Shown: positions 17,435-27,255, counted from the stretch's first letter. The stretch: 64,000 bases of DNA from JANMJD01 sp963828405 (GCA_963828405.1 CAWHEG010000012.1:161371-225370); one strand, 5' to 3'. Notes: generated by a model from the letters alone, not told the origin. A program made the numbers and translations.

Positions 17435-19123
17435 TCACACGTACCAGGCCGCGGCGTCGGCCGGCAGTTCGGTCTCGTCGCCCAGAGGGGCCGACGAGAC
17501 GATCGGGCGGCGGCCGTGCAGCAGATCCGTCGGCAACACCGTCGCCCGATCGCCGGTGTTGAGCACGGCCAGCAGTCCGGCACGCTCGAAGGCCACCAAC
17601 GAGCCATGGCCCTCGAGCAGCACGTTGAAGTCGTCGCCGTGGATCTCGGCTCGTTCCCGCCGGGCGGCAAGCACCCGTCGGTAGACGTTGAGCGTCGAGT
17701 CGGGGTCGCCGTCCTGCAGGTCGGCCGCGAAACGGGCCCAGCCGGCCGGCTGCGGCATCCACGGCTCGGCACCGCCCGTCGGCGAGAAGCCGGCCGACAC
17801 CCCGTCCGACTCGCTCCACGGTAGGGGCACCCGGCATCCGTCACGACCGAGTTCCGCCCCCCCGGTGCGCAGGAAGATCGGATCCTGACGGGCTTCGTCG
17901 GGGATGTCGAGCACCTCGGGCAGGCCGAGCTCCTCACCGGCGTAGAGGTAGACCGAGCCGGGCAGGGCGCACATCAGCGTCGCCAGGGCGACGGCCCGGC
18001 GGGTGCCGAGCCCCACGTCGACCGGGGCATCTGAGTTGATCAGGTTGTCGCCGCTGAACGCCGTGCGGGCGTCGGCGCGCCCGTAGCGGGTGACGCTGCG
18101 CTGGGCGTCGTGGTTGTTGTTCGTCCACGTCGGCATGATCCCGTCGGGCAGCAGGGCGCCGGCCGCGTCGACGATCGCCGTCCTCAGTGCCGCGGCGTCC
18201 CACGGCGAGAGCAGCAGGTCGAAGGCGAATGTCTGGTGGAACTCCTCGGCGTTCACGTACTGGCGCAGGATGTCGGGCCGTCCCTTGGCGTAGGCCTCGG
18301 CGACGAGTACGAGCTCGCGGCCCGGGTGTTCGCGCTGGTACTGCTCAACGGTGCGCCGCCAACGGCGCCAGGCCACGTGACCCGACGCCAGCCAGCTGAA
18401 GTGGGGGTTGACGCCACCGATCGGATGGTCGTCGCCGGCGAAGGATCCGGTCACGTCGGGCAGGCCCGGGGTCTTGCCCAGCACGGTGACGGCATCGCAA
18501 CGGAACCCGTCGACACCGCGGTCGAACCAGAAACGAAGGACGTCGTCGAACATCCGCGGGACCTCGGGGTTCTCCCAGTTGAGGTCGGGTTGCTGGGGCG
18601 TGAACACGTGGAGGTACCACTGCCCCGGGCTCCCGTCGGCTTCGGTCACCCTGGTCCACGTCGGCCCGGCGAAGACGCCGCGCCAGTTGTTCGGCGGCTC
18701 GTCGCCGTCGGGGCCCCGCCCGTCACGGAAGTAGAAGCGCTGCCGTTCGGGCGATCCGGGCGGCGATGCCAGGGCGGCCCTGAACCACTCGTGGTCCCAA
18801 CTGCAATGGTTGGGCACGATGTCCATCATCACCCGGATGCCGTGGCTCCGCGCGTCCGCCACGAGCCGGTCGAACCCTTCGAGCGTGCCGTACTCGCCGT
18901 GGATGGCGAAGTAGTCGGCGACGTCGTAACCGTGGTCCCACTGCGGCGACGGATAGCACGGGGTGAGCCAGATGGCGTCGAGGCCGAGGGATGCCAGGTG
19001 GGGCAGTCTCGAGCGGATGCCTTCGAGGTCGCCGATGCCGTCGCCATCCGAGTCGGCGAAGGAACGCACGTAGATCTGGTACACGGCCGCCGTGGCCCAC
19101 CAGGGCCGGGACGTGATGCTCAT
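17435..19123 (-). CDS. GH13 alpha-glucosidase / oligo-1,6-glucosidase-like
   Basis: 562 aa, cytoplasmic, no signal peptide. GH13 conserved regions: VYQIYVRSFADSDGDGIGDL at the start, region I DIVPNHCSWDHEW, region II GFRCDAV (nucleophile Asp), region III LVAEAY (acid Glu) and region IV NNHDAQR (third Asp). The all-beta C-terminal domain follows. It probably hydrolyses short alpha-glucosides; maltose/isomaltose specificity cannot be read from sequence. GAGGAG lies 9 nt before the ATG. It is transcribed against its neighbours and breaks the mazG-eno adjacency. The 19124-19368 spacer holds no other gene. Confidence 0.9.
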   Translation of the reverse strand: MSITSRPWWATAAVYQIYVRSFADSDGDGIGDLEGIRSRLPHLASLGLDAIWLTPCYPSPQWDHGYDVADYFAIHGEYGTLEGFDRLVADARSHGIRVMMDIVPNHCSWDHEWFRAALASPPGSPERQRFYFRDGRGPDGDEPPNNWRGVFAGPTWTRVTEADGSPGQWYLHVFTPQQPDLNWENPEVPRMFDDVLRFWFDRGVDGFRCDAVTVLGKTPGLPDVTGSFAGDDHPIGGVNPHFSWLASGHVAWRRWRRTVEQYQREHPGRELVLVAEAYAKGRPDILRQYVNAEEFHQTFAFDLLLSPWDAAALRTAIVDAAGALLPDGIMPTWTNNNHDAQRSVTRYGRADARTAFSGDNLINSDAPVDVGLGTRRAVALATLMCALPGSVYLYAGEELGLPEVLDIPDEARQDPIFLRTGGAELGRDGCRVPLPWSESDGVSAGFSPTGGAEPWMPQPAGWARFAADLQDGDPDSTLNVYRRVLAARRERAEIHGDDFNVLLEGHGSLVAFERAGLLAVLNTGDRATVLPTDLLHGRRPIVSSAPLGDETELPADAAAWYV

Positions 19124-19368
19124 CGGGGGATCTCCTCGTTTCGCGCGGACTCGTCGGGGATGACGGGCGGGGTACGGAGGAGCGCACCCGCCCGGGCCTG
19201 CGCGCCGGGGCGGAGCCGGTGGTCGAGCGGGCGATCAAGCCATGCTTCCATGGAACTCCGGATCGGGGCATCATCCACCCGACGATGCCCCGGACGATTG
19301 CCACCGAATCGCCCGGCGGGCTGGTTACCGTACTGGTCGAGTCCCCCACCCCTGGAGTGCAGTCACCG

Positions 19369-20652
19369 ATGTCCGAGATCGTGCAGGTTGTTGGTCGAGA
19401 AGTGCTCGATTCCCGCGGGAATCCGACGGTCGAGGTCGAAGTGGCGCTGTCGTCGGGAGCGCGCGGCCGGGCGATCGTCCCGTCTGGGGCCTCCACCGGC
19501 GAGCACGAGGCCGTCGAGCTGCGCGACGGCGGCAGTCGGTACGCCGGCAAAGGCGTGCTCACCGCCGTCGACCACGTCAACGGGGAGCTCGCCGATGCCC
19601 TCGACGGACTCGACGCCCTCGACCAGCGGATCTGCGACCAGGTGATGATCGACCGGGACGCCACCGACAACAAGGGCCGGCTCGGGGCCAACGCCATCCT
19701 CGGCGCGTCGCTGGCCATCGCCAAGGCGGCGGCGACCGAGTTGGAGCTGCCGCTCTACCGCTACGTGGGCGGGCCCAACGCCCACGTCCTGCCCGTGCCG
19801 ATGATGAACGTGGTCAACGGCGGAGTGCACGCCGACAACACCATCGACCTGCAGGAGTTCATGGTCATGCCGGTCGGTGCGCCCAGCTTCCGCGAGGGCC
19901 TGCGCTGGGGCACCGAGGTGTACCACGTGCTGCGCAGGGTGCTCCACGACCGCGGGATGTCGACCGCCGTCGGCGACGAGGGCGGGTTCGCCCCCAACCT
20001 GGCCACCAACGAGGACGCCATCCGCCTGCTGGTCGAGGCGATCGAGAAGGCGGGCTACACCCCCGGCGACGACATCGCCATCGCCCTCGACCCGGCGACC
20101 AGCGAGCTGTACCGCGACGGCGCCTACCACCTCGCCGGCGAGGGCAAGGTGCTGACCAGCGACGACTTCGTCGCCTACTGGCAGCGCCTCGCCGCCGCCT
20201 ACCCGATCGTGTCGATCGAGGATGGCATGGCCGAGGACGACTGGGACGGCTGGAAGTCGCTCTCCGATTCCCTCGGCGACCGCGTGCAACTCGTCGGCGA
20301 CGACCTGTTCGTCACCAACACCCGCCGTCTGCGGATGGGCATCGAACGGGGCGTGGCCAACAGCGTGCTGGTCAAGGTCAACCAGATCGGCAGTCTCACC
20401 GAGACGCTCGACACCGTCGAACTGGCCACCCGCCACGCCTACTCGAGCGTGATGAGCCACCGATCGGGTGAGACCGAGGACGTGACCATCGCCGACCTCG
20501 CCGTGGCCACCAACTGCGGGCAGATCAAGACAGGTGCCCCGTGCCGCAGCGACCGCGTGGCCAAGTACAACCAACTGCTGCGCATCGAGGCCGATCTGGG
20601 CGAGGCGGCCGAGTACCGCGGCCGGCGATCGTTGTCGCGCGGGGCGCGCTGA
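19369..20652 (+). CDS. eno: Enolase
   Basis: Converts 2-phosphoglycerate to phosphoenolpyruvate. 427 aa. Motifs: EVLDSRGNPTVEVEV, PSGASTGEHEAVELRDGG, GANAILGASLA, MNVVNGGVHADN, EDGMAEDDWDGW, VGDDLFVTN, LVKVNQIGSLTET, and the signature SHRSGETEDVTIADLAV. The start is fixed by family homology. Upstream in-frame ATGs exist, but that stretch lacks coding character. GGAG at about 19354 is a weak Shine-Dalgarno. Confidence 0.97.
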   Translation: MSEIVQVVGREVLDSRGNPTVEVEVALSSGARGRAIVPSGASTGEHEAVELRDGGSRYAGKGVLTAVDHVNGELADALDGLDALDQRICDQVMIDRDATDNKGRLGANAILGASLAIAKAAATELELPLYRYVGGPNAHVLPVPMMNVVNGGVHADNTIDLQEFMVMPVGAPSFREGLRWGTEVYHVLRRVLHDRGMSTAVGDEGGFAPNLATNEDAIRLLVEAIEKAGYTPGDDIAIALDPATSELYRDGAYHLAGEGKVLTSDDFVAYWQRLAAAYPIVSIEDGMAEDDWDGWKSLSDSLGDRVQLVGDDLFVTNTRRLRMGIERGVANSVLVKVNQIGSLTETLDTVELATRHAYSSVMSHRSGETEDVTIADLAVATNCGQIKTGAPCRSDRVAKYNQLLRIEADLGEAAEYRGRRSLSRGAR

Positions 20653-20665
20653 CGGTGGGTCGCTG

Positions 20666-21346
20666 ATGCCGCGACGCCCGGCCGAGCCGGCGACCCGCAG
20701 CCGACGGACGCCGCCGCGCCCGGCGAGGGCCTCGACGCGTCCCGGGAAACGGGGCGACGGCGCCGCACCGGCGCGTCCCGCCAAGCCGGCAGGATCGGCC
20801 GGAGGGGTCAAGCCGAAGAAGCGGGCGACCGTGCCGCTCGACACCGTCTGGCGACGCCTCAGCCTCCGGCTGAGCTCGCAGCGCCCCGACGTCGGCGACC
20901 ACACCCGCCTCGTGCTCCGCCGGCGCAACCGGTCGGTCCTCGGCCTCGGGGCGACGATCATCGCCGGGGCCGTGCTGGCCGCCGTGCTCGTCCTGCCCGT
21001 GCGGGCCTGGCTCAACCAACGCGACGAGCTGGCCGCCCGCAACCGCGAGCTGGCCGCCCTCGACGCCGCCAACGAGGATCTCGCCGCCCAGAACGACCGC
21101 CTGAGGACGGCACAGGGGATCAAGGACGCGGCCCGCCAGGACCTCGGCCTGATCGAGGACGGCGAAACCGTCATCGCCATGCTGCCCGCTCCCGTGACCG
21201 AGCTGATGCCGATCGGCTGGCCCTATTCCGTGGTCGGCCAGATCCTCACGGTGCGCCAGGCCTCGGCGATCCTGGCCGCGGCGACGACAACGGCCCCGGC
21301 GACCACGACCGCCACCACGACCGCCACCACAGTCGCCCCGGGCTGA
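20666..21346 (+). CDS. FtsB/DivIC-type septum formation initiator protein
   Basis: 226 aa, bitopic. A basic Pro/Ala-rich cytoplasmic N-terminus (1-90) is followed by one transmembrane helix (about 95-115, LGATIIAGAVLAAVLVLPV). A coiled coil (RDELAARNRELAALDAANED) then leads to the FtsB signature ARQDLGLIEDGE. The tail is Thr/Ala-rich (TTTAPATTTATTT). FtsB-family proteins bridge FtsL and FtsQ at the divisome. Location 13 nt after eno is the usual actinobacterial arrangement, where DUF501 and ppx normally follow; here they are 18 kb away. Confidence 0.88.
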   Translation: MPRRPAEPATRSRRTPPRPARASTRPGKRGDGAAPARPAKPAGSAGGVKPKKRATVPLDTVWRRLSLRLSSQRPDVGDHTRLVLRRRNRSVLGLGATIIAGAVLAAVLVLPVRAWLNQRDELAARNRELAALDAANEDLAAQNDRLRTAQGIKDAARQDLGLIEDGETVIAMLPAPVTELMPIGWPYSVVGQILTVRQASAILAAATTTAPATTTATTTATTVAPG

Positions 21347-21429
21347 CCGGGTCCGCTACGGGGTGGGTCGCCGCCGATGGCTAGTGTCGGCCGTCGTAGT
21401 TTCGACATCCCACGCAGGGGGTTTTCCAG

Positions 21430-23718
21430 GTGGTCGGCAGCATTCTCGGTAATCGCGTTCTTCGCAAGGAGGATCCGAAGTTCCTCACCGTCGGAGGTCG
21501 GTACGTCGACGACATGCACGACGAGCCGCTGCTCGAGGGAGCCGCCCACGTCACCTACGTGCGCTCGACCGTCGCCCACGGGTCGATCACCGGGATCGAT
21601 TCGAGCGAGGCGGCGACGATGCCCGGGATCATCGGCGTCCACACCGCCGAGGACCTCGCCCTGCAGCCCGTCCCGGCGGGGTTCAACCCGGCCGTGACCC
21701 ATACGCTGCTGGCCTCGGGCAAGGTCCGCTACGTGGGCGAACCGGTCGTCGCCATCGTCTCGGAGACCAGGGCCCAGGGCGTCGACGCCGCCCAGACCGT
21801 GGTCATCGACTACGACGTGCTCGAGGCCCTCGTCGACGTGGAGACGGCGATGACCTCCTCGACGCTGCTCTACGAGACCGCCGGCAGCAACGTGGTGTTC
21901 GACTCCACGGCGCTCGGCATGCCCGACGTCACCGGTGACGAGTTCTTCGAGGGTTGCGAGGTCGTCGTCAGCGCCCGCTTCGTCAACCAGCGCGTCGCCC
22001 CGTGCCCGCTCGAGGTGCGCGGCGCAGCGGCGGCCTGGGTCGACGGCCGGTTGTACCAGTGGTTGTCCACCCAGCACGCCCAGGGGGCGAGGGACCCGCT
22101 CGCCGCAGCCAACGGCGTCGACGCCGACAAGGTGCGGATCATCACCCCCGATGTCGGCGGCGGCTTCGGCGCCAAGATCGGCGCCTATGGCGAGGAGGTG
22201 CTGCTCGGCCCGCTCGCCCGCCTCCACGGCCGACCGATGACGTGGCGCGAGACCCGCTCCGAGTCGATGGTCGCCCTCGGCCACGGCCGGGCCCAGGTGC
22301 AGTACGTGACGATCGGCGGTTCGCGCGACGGCAAAGTGGCGGCGTACCGGCTGCGGGTCATCCAGGACTGCGGCGGATTCGCCGAGATCGCCACGATCCT
22401 CGCCCCGTTCATGACACGGCCGATGTCGTCGGCGGTCTACGCCTTCCCCAAGATCGAGTGCCGCACCACCTCGGTGGTCACCAACACCACCCCGGTGGTC
22501 GCCTACCGGGGCGCCGGACGCCCCGAGGCGACGGCGGCGGCCGAGCGGGCGATGGACATGTTCGCCGCCGAGATCGGCATGGACCCCGTCGATGTCCGTC
22601 GCAAGAACCTGATCGCCGCGTTCAGCGAACCGCACACCACGGTCATCGGGCAGACCTACGACGTCGGCGACTACGAGGGCGCGCTCGACAAGGCACTCGC
22701 CGCGGCCGGTTACGCCGATCTGCGCGCCGAACAGGCGGCACGGCGGGCGTCGGGTTCCGTCAAGCAGCTCGGCATCGGGGTGAGCGTCTACGTCGAGATC
22801 ACCGGAGGTGTGCCTCCGATGGGCGAGAACGCCAAGGTCGAGATCACCGACGATGGTCGGGCGATCGTCTACACGGGCACGTCGCCGCACGGCCAGGGCC
22901 ACATGACGTCGTGGGCGATGATCGCCAGTGAGCAGCTCGGCATCCCGATGGATTCCATCGAGCTGGTCTGGGGCGACACCGACCTGGTGCCGGCCGGTGG
23001 CGGCACGATGGGCTCGCGTTCGCTCCAACAAGGCGGCGCGGCCGTCAACCAGGCCTCGGAGCAGCTCGTCGACAAAGCCAAGGACATCGCCGCCCGGCTG
23101 CTCGAGGCGGACGCCGGGGACATCGTGCTCGACAAGGACACCGGCGCCTTCCACGTCGCCGGCACCCCGGCGGTGGCCAAGACCTGGGCCGAGCTGGCCG
23201 TGGCCAGCCACGACGACGGCGGCCTCAACGTCGAGACGTTCTTCGCCGCCTCGGGTCCGACCTTCCCGTTCGGGTCGCACGTCGCCGTCGTCGAGGTCGA
23301 CATCGAGACCGGTCAGGTGCGCCACATCCGCCACGTGGCCTGCGACGATGCCGGCCGCGTGCTCAACCCGATGCTGCTCGAGGGCCAGATCCACGGCGGC
23401 GTCGCCCAGGGCACGGCCCAGGCCCTGTGGGAGGAGGTCCGCTACGACGAGGACGGCAACCCGATCACCTCGAACCTGGCCGACTACGCCTTCATCTCGG
23501 CCGCCGAACTGCCGTCGATCGAGGTCGTCCACATGGAGACCCCGACCTTCATCAACCCGCTCGGCGCCAAGGGGATCGGCGAATCGGGCACCATCGGCTC
23601 GACACCCGCCGTGCACTCAGCCGTCGTCGACGCCCTCTCACATCTCGGCGTGCGTCACATCGACATGCCGGTCACCGCCCAGCGGGTCTGGCAAGCCGTC
23701 AGCGACGCCAAGACCTGA
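21430..23718 (+). CDS. Orphan molybdopterin-binding large subunit, xanthine/CO-dehydrogenase family (form II)
   Basis: 762 aa. Mo-hydroxylase motifs: GNRVLRKEDPKFLTVGGRYVDD at the start, GGGFGAKIGAYGEE, the active-site loop VVAYRGAGRPEA, GTSPHGQGHMTSW, and C-terminal GAKGIGESGTIGSTPAV with the catalytic Glu. AYRGAGR rather than AYRCSFR places it with form-II CoxL-like enzymes, whose substrates are mostly unknown. No Fe-S or FAD subunit is adjacent; the nearest are at 26.8 and 29.6 kb. TAGTGT (21382-21387) is a likely -10. The GTG at 21430 agrees with family starts. Confidence 0.85.
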   Translation: MVGSILGNRVLRKEDPKFLTVGGRYVDDMHDEPLLEGAAHVTYVRSTVAHGSITGIDSSEAATMPGIIGVHTAEDLALQPVPAGFNPAVTHTLLASGKVRYVGEPVVAIVSETRAQGVDAAQTVVIDYDVLEALVDVETAMTSSTLLYETAGSNVVFDSTALGMPDVTGDEFFEGCEVVVSARFVNQRVAPCPLEVRGAAAAWVDGRLYQWLSTQHAQGARDPLAAANGVDADKVRIITPDVGGGFGAKIGAYGEEVLLGPLARLHGRPMTWRETRSESMVALGHGRAQVQYVTIGGSRDGKVAAYRLRVIQDCGGFAEIATILAPFMTRPMSSAVYAFPKIECRTTSVVTNTTPVVAYRGAGRPEATAAAERAMDMFAAEIGMDPVDVRRKNLIAAFSEPHTTVIGQTYDVGDYEGALDKALAAAGYADLRAEQAARRASGSVKQLGIGVSVYVEITGGVPPMGENAKVEITDDGRAIVYTGTSPHGQGHMTSWAMIASEQLGIPMDSIELVWGDTDLVPAGGGTMGSRSLQQGGAAVNQASEQLVDKAKDIAARLLEADAGDIVLDKDTGAFHVAGTPAVAKTWAELAVASHDDGGLNVETFFAASGPTFPFGSHVAVVEVDIETGQVRHIRHVACDDAGRVLNPMLLEGQIHGGVAQGTAQALWEEVRYDEDGNPITSNLADYAFISAAELPSIEVVHMETPTFINPLGAKGIGESGTIGSTPAVHSAVVDALSHLGVRHIDMPVTAQRVWQAVSDAKT

Positions 23719-23752
23719 ACGTCGGCTTGATCGTCGGTCCGGGCGGCGACGC

Positions 23753-24334
23753 TCAGCGTGCGGCGGGGAGCCCGCTGCGGGCCCCGGCGAGCACGAACCG
23801 GACCGAGTTGGCCACGTGGCGACCATCGGCCTCCCGCTCGGCGGGTGCGGACCGCCCGATGGCGCTCAGGCCGAATCCGGCGATGATCGACAGCACGGCC
23901 TGGCGGACCTCGTCGCGGGTCGATTCGTCGAGATCACCACGTCGTAGCTGCGCGTCGAGCAGCTCGAGCAGCCGATCCATTCCCGGCCACGAGGCGATCG
24001 GGCCGGGGGCGAGCGCACCGGCGACGGCGGTGACGGGGGGCATCGCGGCGAAGAGGGAACCTGCCAGGGCAACGACCTGGTCCTCCCAGGCCTGGCCCGT
24101 GTCGGCGAAGTCGATTCGACCGAGCGCCGCCTCGAGGATCTCCTCGAGGAGCGCGTGGCGATCGCGGAAGTGCCAGTGCAGCGCGGGAGGCCGCACGCCG
24201 ATGATCCCGGCGATCCGCTTCAGGGTGAGGGCATCGGCGCCCTCGGCATCGAGGATGGCAAGACCGATCTCGATCGCCCGCTCGCGGACGTTCGATCGTG
24301 TCGCGGCCCCGCCTGGCACGCGTTCAGTTTGCAT
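23753..24334 (-). CDS. TetR-family transcriptional regulator
   Basis: 193 aa. N-terminal TetR HTH: RERAIEIGLAILDAEGADAL, TLKRIAGIIGVRPPALHWHF, RDRHALLEEIL. The variable C-terminal ligand domain resembles TetR_C regions. Start ATG 24334 lies 7 nt after a TAGATT -10 (24347-24342), so the transcript is probably leaderless. An inverted repeat overlaps both and suggests autorepression. It is convergent with the orphan large subunit and divergent from the methyltransferase gene. Either could be a target; the effector is unknown. Confidence 0.9.
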   Translation of the reverse strand: MQTERVPGGAATRSNVRERAIEIGLAILDAEGADALTLKRIAGIIGVRPPALHWHFRDRHALLEEILEAALGRIDFADTGQAWEDQVVALAGSLFAAMPPVTAVAGALAPGPIASWPGMDRLLELLDAQLRRGDLDESTRDEVRQAVLSIIAGFGLSAIGRSAPAEREADGRHVANSVRFVLAGARSGLPAAR

Positions 24335-24347
24335 CGAATGCAATCTA
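24329..24347 (-). promoter_or_regulatory. TetR autoregulatory operator and leaderless promoter
   Basis: TTGCAT (24329-24334), 3-nt spacer, ATGCAA (24338-24343): a perfect 6-bp inverted repeat covering the start codon and touching the -10 TAGATT (24347-24342). It is AT-rich compared with its surroundings. Confidence 0.6.
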
Positions 24348-24523
24348 ACAAAGTTTGAGCTGTGTGCAGGCTCAACCACCGAATGTTCATCAAGACTTAC
24401 TCTTCGTGGTATCTCTGACCCCGACAACCCGCGGGCGGCCGACCTCTGGACGTGGGTTTCGACACGTACGCAGCGTGAGGCAAGAATCCGGCTCGTGGTA
24501 AGGCAGGGCGTGGGGCCACCATC

Positions 24524-25366
24524 ATGATCGAGGTCGTACTCCCCCACCTGCGATCGCCGGTCACCGGGGTCTCACCGCTGCACGTCGACCCGACCGCCGA
24601 GGTCGAGCGGGCCCCGGCCGTGGGCCTGATGACGGCCCGGCTGGTCGGACCGTCGGGCCAGGACCCGTCGCTCGTCGAGCTGGGCGTGTGGCAGGCGATG
24701 GGCCGCCATCGACCGGCGCGCACTGCGGCGCAACTGACCAACGTCTCGTTCCTCGTGCCGGGGGCGTACGAAGCGCTGTGGCGGCGTCGATCGCTCGGGC
24801 TGCTGTCGGGTCGCCCGTTCCCGGTGCGGGAGGAGATCGCCGAGATGCGCGCGGCGATCGGGGACGCCGAGGGCGCGTTGGTCGTCGACGTCGGCTGCTC
24901 GGAGGGGCTGTACGCCCGCCATCTGGCCAGGGTCGGCGCGAACGTGATCGCCATCGACCACAGCCGGGCCTTCCTCCGCCGCCTGCTCCACCGGGCGGCG
25001 ATCAGCGGGGTGCACGTGGCCGCGGTGCGCGCCCTGGCCCAGCATCTACCGGTGATCGACGGCCACGCCGACGCCGTGGTGATCGGCGGGTCGTTGAACG
25101 AGATCGGTGACCGGGCCGGCGCCCTGGCCGAGGCGGCACGCGTGCTCAGACCGGGCGGCCGCTTGTTCGTGATGTCCGTGACCCGGGCCGACTCGGCCGC
25201 CGGACGGGTCCTGCAGCAGTCGACACGGCTGGCCGGGATCGCCTTCCCGACGCGGGCCGAGACGCTCGCCGGGATCGAGGCGGCGGGGTTCTCGATCATC
25301 GACCACCGCGACGACCGGGTCGTCGCCCGGATCACCGCCGAACGGCCGGCGCCGGTCCCGGCATGA
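24524..25366 (+). CDS. Class I SAM-dependent methyltransferase
   Basis: 280 aa. The Rossmann methyltransferase core is in the C-terminal 170 residues: motif I ALVVDVGCSEGLYARHLA, acidic end of strand 2 VIAIDHS, motif post-I LPVIDGHADAVVIGGSLNEI, and LRPGGRLFVMSV. The first 90 residues are a family-specific N-terminal region (SFLVPGAYEALWRRRSLGLL). The substrate is not predictable; the fold resembles UbiE/COQ5-type small-molecule methylases. It is divergent from the TetR gene and may be controlled by it. Confidence 0.82.
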   Translation: MIEVVLPHLRSPVTGVSPLHVDPTAEVERAPAVGLMTARLVGPSGQDPSLVELGVWQAMGRHRPARTAAQLTNVSFLVPGAYEALWRRRSLGLLSGRPFPVREEIAEMRAAIGDAEGALVVDVGCSEGLYARHLARVGANVIAIDHSRAFLRRLLHRAAISGVHVAAVRALAQHLPVIDGHADAVVIGGSLNEIGDRAGALAEAARVLRPGGRLFVMSVTRADSAAGRVLQQSTRLAGIAFPTRAETLAGIEAAGFSIIDHRDDRVVARITAERPAPVPA

Positions 25367-25372
25367 CCCGGT

Positions 25373-26163
25373 TCAGTTCGGCGGACGCCGGTTCAGGTCC
25401 TCGACCAGGGAGTTGCCGCCGTCGACCACGAGCATCGTGCCCGTGACGTACGAGGCGCCGGGGCTGGCCAGGAACTCGATGCAGGCCGCCGCCTCGTCCG
25501 GGGTCCCCGGTCGGGCCGCCGGGGTGGCGAATCCGGCCTGCTGCTCCTTTCGAGCGCCGCCGCCGTGTTGATCCAACCGGGAGCGACGGCGTTGACCGTG
25601 ATCCCGAGATGGCCGACCTCCAGGGCGAGTGCCCTGGTCATCCCCACCATGCCCGCCTTGGCCGCGGCATACGGCGACCCGTGGTCGAAGACGACCAGCG
25701 GACCCGACACCGACGACACGTTGACCACCCGGCCGTAGCGCCGTTGGCGCATCGAGGGGAGCACGGCTCTCGTCACGAGGAATGCGGTCGACAGGTTGCG
25801 GCTCAGCGCGTCGTTCCACTGGGCGAGGGTGAGCTCCTCGAAGGCCCCGTGGGCATCGCTCCCGGCGGCGATCGAGACCATCCCGGCGTTGTTGACCACG
25901 ATGTCGACCGGTCCCAATCGGGCCGACGTGGCGGCGACGACCTCGGCGACCTGGCGCTCGTCGGTGAGATCGGCGATCAGGCCGATCGCCGTGATCCCCT
26001 CGGCGGCCAGTTCCCCGGCCCGATCGTGGATCCGCCCGCTGGTCGACACGAGGGCGAGCGCGGCTCCGGCCCGACCGAGCCGCCGGGCCGCGGCGAAGCC
26101 GATGCCCAGCTCACTGCCGGCGCCGGTGACGAGGGCGATCTGTCCGGCCATCGAGTCGTTCAT
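25373..26163 (-). pseudogene. Short-chain dehydrogenase/reductase, one-base deletion near 25548
   Basis: SDR fold with NAD(P) loop VTGAGSELGIGFAAARRLG, NNAG, catalytic Ser in NVSSVSG, and Tyr/Lys in SPYAAAKAG. Translation is correct from ATG 26163 to NTAAALE. The C-terminus (KEQQAGFATPAARPGTPDEA to the end at 25373) is in another frame. Restoring a fourth A to the AAA at 25548-25550 (minus strand) gives a 263-residue protein with the expected PDEAAACIEFLAS and GTMLVVDGGNSL motifs. This is a homopolymer indel, so sequencing error is plausible. Substrate unknown. Confidence 0.85.
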
Positions 26164-26215
26164 GCGGCGTTGTTAGCAGCACCCCTCCGGGCGGACCAAC
26201 CCGCCGGCAATCCGT

Positions 26216-26590
26216 TCAGTCGGCCAGCACCAGGCAGAAGGGGTGGCCGGCCGGATCGAGGTAGACGCGGAAGTCCTCCGGTTCTGGCTGGAAGTCGGCC
26301 CTGCGGGCGCCGATCGCCAGCACGGCCGCCTCGCCGGCGTCCAGGTCGTCGACGTTGAAGTCGACGTGCGCCTGCTGCGGGTGCTCGGCGCCCGGCCAGA
26401 CCGGCGGACGGTGATCGGCGACGCGTTGGAAGGCCAGCGTGGCACCGCCGTCACCGGCCAGTTTCACCCACTCCGAATCGGCGTCGCCGCTGCCGACGGG
26501 CCATCCGGTGATCCGCGAGTAGAAGGTGGCGAGGGCCATTGGGTCGGGGCAGTCGAAGGCGACGAGGCTGAACTTGGCGATGGCGGACAT
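26216..26590 (-). CDS. VOC / glyoxalase-bleomycin-resistance-like protein
   Basis: 124 aa, two beta-alpha-beta-beta-beta modules: KFSLVAFDCPDPMALATFYS, then QAHVDFNVDDLDAGEAAVLA and FRVYLDPAGHPFCLVLAD. It belongs to the Glyoxalase-like (VOC) group; enzymatic role unknown. ATG 26590 lies 6 nt downstream of TACCTT (26602-26597), a leaderless promoter. It is divergent from the molybdenum hydroxylase operon. Confidence 0.88.
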   Translation of the reverse strand: MSAIAKFSLVAFDCPDPMALATFYSRITGWPVGSGDADSEWVKLAGDGGATLAFQRVADHRPPVWPGAEHPQQAHVDFNVDDLDAGEAAVLAIGARRADFQPEPEDFRVYLDPAGHPFCLVLAD

Positions 26591-26760
26591 GACCGGAAGG
26601 TACCACCGGTGGGGCGGCGTATCGACGAAGTCGGCGGTCGCGGGCCGGGCCGGCACCGCCCGCCGCCCCAAGGACGCGCGCCATCTCCCGATGAGGCATG
26701 ATGTACGTCGGCCATTCCGCCCGGCTTGCGGCCTTCGACATCTTGCCGGCCTTCGACAAC

Positions 26761-27231
26761 ATGGGGGTATCCACCGTGCAGATCACGGTTACCGTCAACG
26801 GCACCGCGCACACCAGCGAGGTCGAACCTCGCACGCTGCTGGTGCACCACATCCGTGAGGCGCTCAACCTCACCGGCACCAACGTCGGCTGCGACACCTC
26901 GTCGTGCGGCGCGTGCACCGTCCACCTCGACGGTGAGTCGGTGAAGTCCTGCACGGTCCTCGCCGTTCAGGCCGACGGGTCCGAGATCACCACGATCGAG
27001 GGCCTGGCCCACGACGGCGAGATGCACCCGATGCAGAAGGCCTTCATGGAGAACCATGGACTGCAGTGCGGCTACTGCACCCCCGGCATGGTGATGGCCT
27101 CGATCGGCCTGCTCAACGAGAACCCGAACCCCACCGAGGAAGAGGTCCGCCTCGGGCTCGAGGGCAACCTGTGCCGGTGCACCGGCTACCACAACATCGT
27201 CAAGTCCGTCCTCGCCTGCGCTGCAGGCTGA
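26761..27231 (+). CDS. [2Fe-2S] small subunit of CO-dehydrogenase-like molybdenum hydroxylase
   Basis: 156 aa from ATG 26761; GTG 26776 is an alternative giving VQITVTVNG. The plant-type ferredoxin cluster ligands are in GCDTSSCGACTVHLDG plus the downstream Cys of VKSC. The C-terminal helical domain carries the second cluster with CGYCTPGM and CRCTGYHNIV. It passes electrons from the Mo centre of the next gene product to the FAD of the third. It is first in an S-L-M operon typical of form-II cox-like clusters. Confidence 0.93.
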   Translation: MGVSTVQITVTVNGTAHTSEVEPRTLLVHHIREALNLTGTNVGCDTSSCGACTVHLDGESVKSCTVLAVQADGSEITTIEGLAHDGEMHPMQKAFMENHGLQCGYCTPGMVMASIGLLNENPNPTEEEVRLGLEGNLCRCTGYHNIVKSVLACAAG

Positions 27232-27255
27232 CCGGGACGGGGATGGGGGTCCCAG

